A stretch of 64,000 nucleotides of DNA, taken from assembly GCA_965276635.1 (NCBI GenBank), contig CBDIBC010000002.1, forward strand, positions 248,001-312,000, given 5' to 3'. A model generated the notes under the pieces. The model was not told the origin of the DNA. It did no database searches and saw nothing but the letters and a program-made list of their open reading frames with translations. Shown one piece after another: positions 57,857 to 64,000 of this stretch (the first letter of the stretch is position 1; each line of letters starts with the position of its first letter). Position numbers and translations under genes: made by a program. The DNA comes from CBDIBC01 sp965276635 (GTDB taxonomy: Bacteria > Actinomycetota > Acidimicrobiia > Acidimicrobiales > Palsa-688).

Positions 57857-58504
57857 TCACGCTGAGTTCCGCAACGCAGCGACGAACAGCTCGAGGAACG
57901 TCTGGAACAGGTGGTAGTCGGCCGGCTCGAGGACGGTCGCCTGGTGGATGCCGTCGGAACCAGCCAGCAGCACGCGGGCCAGTGTGTCTGCCGACCACCG
58001 AGGTTCGACAGCCGTGACCGCGGCCTCCTCCGCCACCCTCCCGGCGATCATCTCCACCTTCTGGCGGCGGTGCGACGCGAAGCGGTCCCGGGCCGTGGGG
58101 TTCCGGAGCACGTAGAGGCGGAGCTCCAGGATGAGCGCCACCATCTGTGGTTCGGCGTACAGCTCATGCCAGCGCCGGGCCAGGGTCGGGACGTCGATGG
58201 CGTCCAGCGCCGTCTCGTCGCCGACCAGATCGGCCAACCCGGCCATCGCTGCCATCTCGAAGCGGGCGTTGACCTCGGCGAAGAGCTCCTCCTTGTTCCC
58301 GAAGTGCTTGTAGATGGCGCCCCGGGTGAACCCCGCCGTCTCGGCGATCTCCTCGAGGGACGCCCCCTCGAAGCCGCGTGCCCCGAAGACCTCGGTGGCC
58401 GCATCCAGCAGCACGTCGTGTGTGTGCTGGCGTCGCCGCTCGGGCGTCCACCGTTCGACGGTCACGCCGGCCCACCCGACGAGCTCGACATCGAGATCCA
58501 CCAA
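57857..58504 (-). CDS. TetR-family transcriptional regulator
   Basis: About 215 residues. Helix-turn-helix: HDVLLDAATEVFGARGFEGASLEEIAETAGFTRGAIYKHFGNKEELF (in pieces). The ligand domain contains WHELYAEPQMVALILELRLYVLRNP. Starts at GTG 58504; GTG 58465 is an internal alternative. Convergent with the fused acyl-CoA dehydrogenase (23 bp gap) and divergent from the urease operon. It could control either neighbour. Confidence 0.87.
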   Translation of the reverse strand: MVDLDVELVGWAGVTVERWTPERRRQHTHDVLLDAATEVFGARGFEGASLEEIAETAGFTRGAIYKHFGNKEELFAEVNARFEMAAMAGLADLVGDETALDAIDVPTLARRWHELYAEPQMVALILELRLYVLRNPTARDRFASHRRQKVEMIAGRVAEEAAVTAVEPRWSADTLARVLLAGSDGIHQATVLEPADYHLFQTFLELFVAALRNSA

Positions 58505-58573
58505 CGTATCTGTATGTCAGGATCGTAGCTCTAGGGCGTGGGCCGGGTAGCCACATCGACGAGGAGGAACCTG

Positions 58574-58612
58574 ATGCGTCCGGGAAGCCGGCCGCAGCCG
58601 GAGGGTTCATGA
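58574..58612 (+). CDS. candidate 12-residue leader peptide before urease
   Basis: GAGGAGGAACCTG immediately precedes an ATG (58574) that opens MRPGSRPQPEGS and stops at TGA 58610-58612. This is a stronger ribosome site than the one before ureA (GTG 58667). It may be a translated leader that influences urease expression; composition (Arg, Pro, Ser) gives no clear attenuation signal. Low confidence. Confidence 0.25.
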   Translation: MRPGSRPQPEGS

Positions 58613-58666
58613 GCTCGAAACGAACCGGAAACGGGCCCGACCGGCGCAGCGACGAGCATCCTGGTC

Positions 58667-58969
58667 GTGTACCTGTCGCCGCACGAGAAGGACAAGCTCC
58701 TCGTCGCCGTGGCGGCGATGGTGGCACGCGACCGACGGGCGCGTGGTGTGCGGTTGAACCATCCCGAGACGGTGGCGCTCGTCACCGAGTTCGTGGTGGA
58801 AGGCGCAAGGGACGGGCGGTCCGTTCGCGACCTCATGGCCGATGGCCGCCATGTCCTCGGCCGCCACGAGGTGATGGACGGCGTGCCCGAGCTGATCCCC
58901 GAGGTCCAGGTGGAGGCCACGTTTCCCGACGGGACCAAGCTGGTCACGGTCCACCAGCCCGTGCCGTGA
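58667..58969 (+). CDS. ureA: urease gamma subunit
   Basis: 100 residues, the usual gamma length: LSPHEKDKLLVAVAAMVARDRRARGVRLNHPETVALV (in pieces), EGARDGRSVRDLM, GVPELIPEVQVEATFPDGTKLVTVH. Structural part of the nickel urease (urea to ammonia and carbamate). GTG start; its stop overlaps ureB (GTGA). Separate gamma, beta and alpha genes as in most bacteria. Confidence 0.95.
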   Translation: MYLSPHEKDKLLVAVAAMVARDRRARGVRLNHPETVALVTEFVVEGARDGRSVRDLMADGRHVLGRHEVMDGVPELIPEVQVEATFPDGTKLVTVHQPVP

Positions 58970-59295
58970 GCACGCCACGGAGGCTCGTCGCCGGCGAGGT
59001 CATCCCCGCCGAAGGGTCGATCGACCTGCACGCCGGCCAGCCCACGGTGCGCATCGAGGTGCACAACGGTGGCGACCGTCCCATCCAGGTGGGCTCCCAT
59101 TTCCACTTCGCCGAGGTGAACCCGGCCCTGGAGCTCGACCGCATCGCGGCATACGGCATGCGCCTGGCCGTTCCCGCCGGGACCAGCGTGCGCTTCGAGC
59201 CGGGCCTGGCGCGCCATGTCGAGCTGGTGGCCTTCGGCGGCGAGCGCATCGCCGCCGGCTTCCGTGGCCAGGTCGGTGGTCGACTGGATGGCTGA
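58966..59295 (+). CDS. ureB: urease beta subunit
   Basis: 109 residues. VAGEVIPAEGSIDLHAG, VEVHNGGDRPIQVGSHFHFAEVN, FEPGLARHVELVAFGG are standard beta-subunit motifs. GTG start overlaps ureA; the end overlaps ureC by 8 bp. Confidence 0.95.
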   Translation: MSTPRRLVAGEVIPAEGSIDLHAGQPTVRIEVHNGGDRPIQVGSHFHFAEVNPALELDRIAAYGMRLAVPAGTSVRFEPGLARHVELVAFGGERIAAGFRGQVGGRLDG

Positions 59296-61009
59296 GCTCA
59301 GCCGACGCCGCTACGCCGAGCTGTACGGGCCGACGACGGGCGACCGCATCCGCCTGGCCGACACCGAGCTGTGGATCGAGGTCACCGAGGATCGTTGCGG
59401 CGGCCCAGGGCGGGCCGGCGACGAGGCCGTCTTCGGGGGCGGCAAGGTCATCCGCGAGTCCATGGGGCAGGGTCGCGCCACCCGCGCCGACGGAGCCCCC
59501 GACCTCGTGATCACCGGCGCGGTGATCCTCGATCACTGGGGCGTGGTGAAGGCCGACGTCGGCGTGCGTGACGGTCGGATCTCGGCGGTCGGCAAGGCGG
59601 GGAACCCCGACGTCATGGACGGTGTCACCGACGGGCTGGTCATCGGCCCGTCGACCGAGATCATCGCCGGCAACGGGATGATCCTCACCGCCGGTGCGGT
59701 CGACTGCCATGTCCACCTCATCTGCCCGCAGGTCATCGAGGAGGCCCTGGCCGCCGGGGTCACGACCGTCATCGGCGGGGGAACAGGTCCGGCGGAGGGC
59801 ACCCGGGCCACGACGGTGACGCCCGGGGCGTGGAACCTGGCCCGGATGCTCGAGGCGCTCGACCCGTGGCCCGTGAACGTCGCCCTGCTCGGCAAGGGGA
59901 ACACCGTCTCGGCGGAGAGCCTGTGGGAGCAGCTGCGCGCCGGCGCGGCCGGCTTCAAGCTGCACGAGGACTGGGGCACCACCCCTGCGGTCATCGACAG
60001 CTGCCTGCGGGTGTGCGAGCAGGCAGGCGTCCAAGCAGCCATCCACACAGACACCCTCAACGAGGCCGGCTTCGTGGAGTCCACCGTGGCCGCCATCGGC
60101 GGTCGGGCGATCCACGCCTATCACACCGAGGGGGCAGGCGGCGGCCACGCGCCCGACATCATCCGCGTGGCAGGGGAGGCCAATGTGCTTCCCTCGTCGA
60201 CCAACCCGACGCGCCCGCACACGGTCAACACCATCGACGAGCACCTCGACATGCTCCTCGTCTGCCATCACCTGAACCCGTCGGTGCCGGAGGACCTGGC
60301 CTTCGCCGAGAGCCGCATCCGCCCGTCCACCATCGCCGCCGAGGACCTCCTCCACGACCTGGGCGCCATCTCCATGATCGGGTCCGACTCCCAGGCCATG
60401 GGCCGGGTGGGCGAGGTGGTCCTGCGTACATGGCAGACGGCGCACGTCTCCAAGCGCCGCTGGGGCTTGCTCGCCGGTGACGGATCGGCGGACAACCACC
60501 GGGCCCGGCGCTACGTGGCCAAGTACACCATCTGTCCGGCCGTGACCCACGGCCTCGATGCCGAGATCGGCTCCGTAACCGTGGGCAAGCTGGCCGACCT
60601 GGTGCTGTACCAGCCGGCGTTCTTCGGCGTCCGCCCGGCGTTGGTGCTCAAGGGCGGCATGATCGCCTGGGCGCAGATGGGTGATGCCAACGCGTCCATC
60701 CCCACCCCCCAACCGGTGTTCGGTCGACCCATGTTCGCCGCGTCCGGTCGAGCGGCGCCGGCCACCTCCCTGGCCTTCGTCGCCCCTGCCGCCATCGACG
60801 ACGGACTCGCCGATCGCCTCGCCGTGCAGCGACGCCTGGTGGCCACCGCTGGCACCCGGCGCCTGACGAAGGCCGACCTGCCGGAGAACACCGCCCTGCC
60901 CCGCATCGAGGTGGACGCCGACAGCTTCGCCGTCACCGTCGACGGTGTGGTCGTGGAAGAGGACCCCCCGTCCGTGTTGCCGATGGCCCAGCGCTACTTC
61001 CTCTTCTGA
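59288..61009 (+). CDS. ureC: urease alpha subunit (catalytic)
   Basis: 573 residues. The nickel site is complete: DCHVHLICP (His pair), the carbamylated Lys in GFKLHEDWG, His in HTDTLNE and HTEGAGGGHAPD, Asp in GSDSQAMGR. The flap contains the catalytic His in LLVCHHLNPSVPEDLAF. ATG 59288 gives the normal alpha start (ELSRRRYAELYGPTTGDRIRL). Hydrolyses urea for nitrogen supply or pH control. Confidence 0.97.
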   Translation: MAELSRRRYAELYGPTTGDRIRLADTELWIEVTEDRCGGPGRAGDEAVFGGGKVIRESMGQGRATRADGAPDLVITGAVILDHWGVVKADVGVRDGRISAVGKAGNPDVMDGVTDGLVIGPSTEIIAGNGMILTAGAVDCHVHLICPQVIEEALAAGVTTVIGGGTGPAEGTRATTVTPGAWNLARMLEALDPWPVNVALLGKGNTVSAESLWEQLRAGAAGFKLHEDWGTTPAVIDSCLRVCEQAGVQAAIHTDTLNEAGFVESTVAAIGGRAIHAYHTEGAGGGHAPDIIRVAGEANVLPSSTNPTRPHTVNTIDEHLDMLLVCHHLNPSVPEDLAFAESRIRPSTIAAEDLLHDLGAISMIGSDSQAMGRVGEVVLRTWQTAHVSKRRWGLLAGDGSADNHRARRYVAKYTICPAVTHGLDAEIGSVTVGKLADLVLYQPAFFGVRPALVLKGGMIAWAQMGDANASIPTPQPVFGRPMFAASGRAAPATSLAFVAPAAIDDGLADRLAVQRRLVATAGTRRLTKADLPENTALPRIEVDADSFAVTVDGVVVEEDPPSVLPMAQRYFLF

Positions 61010-61686
61010 TGGGGTCGACGCGTCAGGAGGGGGGAGCAAACCTGCTCCTCCTGACCGATGGCCGCCTCCCGAACGGGGGTCATGCCCACTCTGGCGGGCT
61101 GGAAGCGGCGATCGGAGCCGGCCTGGTCTCCGACCTGGCCTCGCTGCAGTGCTGGCTGGCCGGTCGCCTGGCCACGACGGGCACCGTGGATGCCGCGTTC
61201 GCTGCCGTCGCGTTCGCCCGGACCACACCGTGGGCCGCCTTGGTGGATGAATGGGACGCCAGGACACCGTCGCCGGCGTTGCGTGCCGCCAGCCGGTCCC
61301 AGGGTCGCGGGCTGGCCCGGGTGGCCCGACGGTGCTGGCCCGGCCCCGCCAGTCCCGACGAGCCCGATGTGCTGCCGTGGCCGCTCGCCCTGGGGGCGGC
61401 CGGGCGCCGGGCGGGCCTCGGGCTGGCACCCGTCACCCTCGCGGCCGCCTCGGCCAGCGTGAGCGGCCCGGCCTGGGCCGCGACCCGCCTGCTCGGTGTC
61501 GACCCCTTCGGCGTGGCCGCAGCGCTGGCTGCCTTGGCCGCCGAGATCGACGCAGTGGCCACCGCAGCCATGCTGTGGGCGGCGTCGGGCAAAGATGGGC
61601 GGGACCTGCCGGCGCCCGCCGCGCCCCTCCTGGACCTGGGTGCCGAGTGGCACGACCGTTGGGAGGTCCGGCTCTTTGCATCCTGA
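61009..61686 (+). CDS. ureF: urease accessory protein UreF
   Basis: 225 residues, helical; LLLLTDGRLPNGGHAHSGGLEAAI (in pieces) matches the UreF N-terminus. It works with UreD and UreG in loading nickel, acting as a gate on the UreG GTPase. ATG 61009 overlaps the ureC stop (TGATG). Confidence 0.9.
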   Translation: MGSTRQEGGANLLLLTDGRLPNGGHAHSGGLEAAIGAGLVSDLASLQCWLAGRLATTGTVDAAFAAVAFARTTPWAALVDEWDARTPSPALRAASRSQGRGLARVARRCWPGPASPDEPDVLPWPLALGAAGRRAGLGLAPVTLAAASASVSGPAWAATRLLGVDPFGVAAALAALAAEIDAVATAAMLWAASGKDGRDLPAPAAPLLDLGAEWHDRWEVRLFAS

Positions 61687-62359
61687 TCACCCGCATCCCG
61701 AAGGCGGCGACGACCGCCGGCGCCCGCCCGGGGTCCACCCGCTGCGCATCGGCGTCGGCGGCCCCGTCGGCAGCGGCAAGACCGCGCTGCTCGCTGCCCT
61801 GTGCCGTGCCCTCGGCGACTCGCTGTCGATCGCCGCGGTGACCAACGACATCTACACCACCGAGGATGCCGAGATCCTGCGGCGCCAAGCCGTCCTGCCC
61901 GACGAGCGCATCGTGGCGGTGCAGACCGGCTGCTGCCCCCACACCGCGATCCGCGACGACATCAGCGCCAACCTCGATGCCGTCGAGGACCTCGAAGCCC
62001 GGTTCGCCCTCGACCTGGTGCTGGTGGAGTCCGGCGGCGACAACCTGACTGCCACCTTCAGCTACGGGCTGGTCGACCGGCAGATCTTCGTGATCGACGT
62101 GGCCGGTGGCGACAAGGTCCCCCGCAAGGGAGGGCCGGGGATCGTCAGCTCCGACCTCTTGGTCATCAACAAATGCGACCTCGCCCCCCTCGTCTACGCC
62201 GACCTGGAAGTGATGCGACGCGACGCGGTGACGGCACGAGGGGAGCGGCCCGTGCTGTTCACCTCACTGGCCGACGGCGGCGGCGCCCATGCCGTGGCCG
62301 CGTGGGTGGGGGCCCAACGTGACCGCCCCGCCGATCCGTGCACGCCCACGCCCAGCTGA
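61676..62359 (+). CDS. ureG: urease accessory GTPase UreG
   Basis: About 227 residues. P-loop GVGGPVGSGKTAL, the nickel CPH motif GCCPHTAIRDD, VLVESGGDNLTATFS, DVAGGDKVPRKGGPGI and the guanine motif NKCDLAP. It provides GTP-driven nickel delivery. The start is unusual: TTG 61676 with GGGAGG 8 nt upstream; no ATG or GTG fits. The N-terminus is His/Asp-rich (HPDHPHPEGGDD), as in UreG proteins that store nickel. Overlaps ureF by 11 bp. Confidence 0.93.
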   Translation: MHPDHPHPEGGDDRRRPPGVHPLRIGVGGPVGSGKTALLAALCRALGDSLSIAAVTNDIYTTEDAEILRRQAVLPDERIVAVQTGCCPHTAIRDDISANLDAVEDLEARFALDLVLVESGGDNLTATFSYGLVDRQIFVIDVAGGDKVPRKGGPGIVSSDLLVINKCDLAPLVYADLEVMRRDAVTARGERPVLFTSLADGGGAHAVAAWVGAQRDRPADPCTPTPS

Positions 62360-63081
62360 CGGCCGCCGCTCCCGTCGATGGCGGGCCCGGCGCCCGTATC
62401 ACCCGGATGGTGTCGGCCCCACCGATCGGGTGGCGGCCCACCCCCGAGGGGGTGTACCTGGTGGGGACCGCAGCCGGGCCGCTCGGGTTCGACCAGGTCG
62501 TGGTCGATGTGGACGTGCAGGCCGGTGCCGAGCTGGTCGTGCGATCGGCGGCGGCGACCGTCCTGTGGGCCGGTGAGCAAAGCCGACAGCGCACCCATGT
62601 CCGCCTGGCCGCCGGCGCGTCGCTGCACTGGCAGCCGGAGCCGATCATCGCCACGGCGCGCTGCTGCCATGCTCAACACGCCGAGATCACGCTGGCCGCC
62701 GCCTCCACCCTGGTCTGGTGCGAGGAGCTGCTGGTCGGGCGGGACCACGAACCGGCCGGCACGGCAAGCTTCGGCCTCGACGTGACCGTCGACGGTACGA
62801 CCGCCCTGCGCCACCGCTTCGACATCGGTGCGCGCTCGTCGGCGGCCAGTCCAGCCGTGCTCGGCCAGCACCGTGCGGCGATCGTGGTAGTGGTAGCCGA
62901 CCCCGGTGCTCGCCTGGCCCCAGCGGCTGGGCCGGGCTGGGCGGTGCAGACCCTGGCGGCGTGCGGCTCTGCCGCGCTCGTCCAGTCGGTCGGCGCCGAC
63001 CTGGCCGACGCCCGGGCGCGTATGGCGCAGGCCTGGGCGGCGCTGGCCGCGCCAGGTCTACGAAACATGTTGTTCGTTTGA
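62338..63081 (+). CDS. ureD: urease accessory protein UreD
   Basis: 247 residues. Beta-rich UreD/UreH pattern: VYLVGTAAGPLGFDQVVVDV, LVVRSAAATVLWAG, SLHWQPEPIIATARC, VWCEELLVGRDHEPAG. Scaffold that docks UreF and UreG on the apo-urease. GTG 62338 overlaps ureG by 22 bp. Shorter than average but complete to the C-terminal helix. No ureE is seen in the cluster. Confidence 0.85.
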   Translation: MHAHAQLTAAAPVDGGPGARITRMVSAPPIGWRPTPEGVYLVGTAAGPLGFDQVVVDVDVQAGAELVVRSAAATVLWAGEQSRQRTHVRLAAGASLHWQPEPIIATARCCHAQHAEITLAAASTLVWCEELLVGRDHEPAGTASFGLDVTVDGTTALRHRFDIGARSSAASPAVLGQHRAAIVVVVADPGARLAPAAGPGWAVQTLAACGSAALVQSVGADLADARARMAQAWAALAAPGLRNMLFV

Positions 63082-63112
63082 CCGACCCGAACCCAGCGCA
63101 GAAGATCCAAGC

Positions 63113-64000
63113 GTGGGTTCTCTCGTGCTGCGCGCCGGTCGGGTGATCGACCCGTCCACCTCCTTCGATGCCGTCGCCGATGTGGTGGTGGAGGAGGGTC
63201 ACGTCGTCGCCGTGGCGGCGGATGCGGCCGTGCCGGCCGCGGCCGAGGTCGTCGACTGCGCCGGCTTGGTGGTCACGCCGGGCTTGATCGACCTGCACAC
63301 CCACGTCATGGCCGGACTCGGTGACTTCTGCGTCGAGCCTGACCGCATCGGGGTGGCCATGGGGGTCCCGGTGCTCGTCGACGGCGGCACCAGCGGCGTG
63401 GCGACCTTCGACATCTGCCGGAGGGCCATCATCGACGACCCGACGGTCAGGACCCGGGTCCTGGCCTTCATGGACCCGAACCAGCTGTACCTGGCCACCG
63501 GCGACTTCATCTGCCACAAGCTGGAGATCGCCAACGACCTGCGGAACCTCGACGAGGCAGCCCTCGTCGACGCCATGGCGCGCCATGCCGACATCGTCGT
63601 CGGGCTCAAGGCCCGGGCCTGCCATGTCGGGGACCAGAACCACAGTCCGTTCCTCGCCGCCGCTCAGCGGGCCGCCGGGCCGAAACCGGTCATGGTCCAC
63701 CTCGGCCGCTTCCCGCACACCCCGACGGTCACCCCCGCGGCGCTGCTCCGGGCCCTTCGGCCCGGCGACATCGTCACCCACGCCTTCCGGGGAGCGGGGG
63801 GGACGCTAGGGCGCGATGGCAAGGCCATCCCCGAGCTCAGAGATGCCGTGGATCGGGGCGTGGTGCTCGACATGGGCCACTCGGGCACCGACTTCCGGTT
63901 CCGGGAGGCCCGCCGGCTCCTCGACCAGGGCTACCGGCCCGACACCGCGTCCACCGACCTCAACGTCTTCAACATCGACGGTCCGGTCTTCTCCTACCTG
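63113..64000 (+). CDS. amidohydrolase/deacetylase-family metallohydrolase, partial (runs off right edge)
   Basis: The 296 residues present match the dihydroorotase-like amidohydrolase/deacetylase family: LRAGRVIDPSTSFDAVADVVVEEGHV, the metal HxH in IDLHTHVMAGLGDF, VDGGTSGVATFDICR, GLKARACHVGDQN (Lys region), PVMVHLGRFPHTP, IVTHAFRGAGG and VLDMGHSGTDFRF. A Zn-dependent ring or amide hydrolase outside pyrimidine synthesis is likely (no pyr genes near). GTG 63113 is the first usable start. Follows ureD by 31 bp and may be in the same operon, perhaps making or using ureido compounds. Confidence 0.8.
   Translation, partial: MGSLVLRAGRVIDPSTSFDAVADVVVEEGHVVAVAADAAVPAAAEVVDCAGLVVTPGLIDLHTHVMAGLGDFCVEPDRIGVAMGVPVLVDGGTSGVATFDICRRAIIDDPTVRTRVLAFMDPNQLYLATGDFICHKLEIANDLRNLDEAALVDAMARHADIVVGLKARACHVGDQNHSPFLAAAQRAAGPKPVMVHLGRFPHTPTVTPAALLRALRPGDIVTHAFRGAGGTLGRDGKAIPELRDAVDRGVVLDMGHSGTDFRFREARRLLDQGYRPDTASTDLNVFNIDGPVFSYL

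Noticed and set aside
1..64000. Prophage, integrative element or insertion sequence
   Set aside because: No integrase, transposase, phage or conjugation genes and no flanking tRNA were recognised; only small repeats are present.

Overview
The window is high-GC DNA (roughly 70%), densely packed, with many GTG and a few TTG starts and 1-20 bp overlaps between consecutive genes. The content (F420/FMN split-barrel proteins, CYP125-like P450s, many acyl-CoA enzymes, a Fur-KatA pair, a heme/ApbE redox operon) fits an actinobacterium. An Acidimicrobiia-type or mycobacterium-like soil or marine lineage seems most likely, but this is inferred from gene content only. I saw no rRNA, tRNA, CRISPR array, transposase or phage gene.

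Layout. 1-8.9 kb: a GH43-like glycosidase (cut by the left edge), an EAL-DICT c-di-GMP protein, an aldo/keto reductase, and a minus-strand catabolic group of three amidohydrolase-fold proteins with an acyl-CoA synthetase and an SRPBCC protein. 9-11 kb: fur-katA. 11-19.3 kb: CIC-motif membrane protein, ClC channel, lgt, a molybdopterin oxidoreductase, a YceI protein and a PAS-GGDEF-EAL protein. 19.7-24.2 kb: six overlapping genes forming a membrane electron-transfer operon (anchored small protein, ApbE, ferric-reductase-like heme protein, NuoF-like flavoprotein, ferredoxin, b-type membrane cytochrome). It ends in a 69-bp hairpin array facing a two-component system (24.5-26.6 kb).

26.6-46.3 kb is a lipid or xenobiotic catabolic region: 2-oxoacid dehydrogenase E1 subunits, PaiB-like protein, CoA transferase, two P450s, a large amidohydrolase, acyl-CoA dehydrogenase, VOC protein, TetR regulator, a branched-chain-type ABC transporter whose LivM, LivG and LivF are one polypeptide, and a Rieske oxygenase with its ferredoxin and two alpha/beta-barrel proteins. 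46.3-53.4 kb: an interrupted lipoprotein gene, epoxide hydrolase plus TetR, and a divergent 2-oxoacid:ferredoxin oxidoreductase operon (gamma, delta, alpha, beta) continuing into a cupin and an acyl-CoA synthetase-like gene. 53.7-57.8 kb: an SDR, a MazEF-type pair whose toxin gene is frameshifted, and a fused double acyl-CoA dehydrogenase. 57.9-64 kb: a TetR regulator, urease cluster ureABCFGD, and an amidohydrolase cut by the right edge.

The most interesting points are the six-gene redox operon with a possible tandem response-regulator site at its promoter, the LivM-LivG-LivF fusion, a palindrome shared by the Rieske promoter and the epoxide-hydrolase TetR/oxidoreductase intergenic region, two tandem hairpin arrays at convergent gene ends (one supplies stop codons in every minus-strand frame), and a set of indel-damaged genes (ilvA-like, mazF-like, lipoprotein) that are either decaying or assembly errors.
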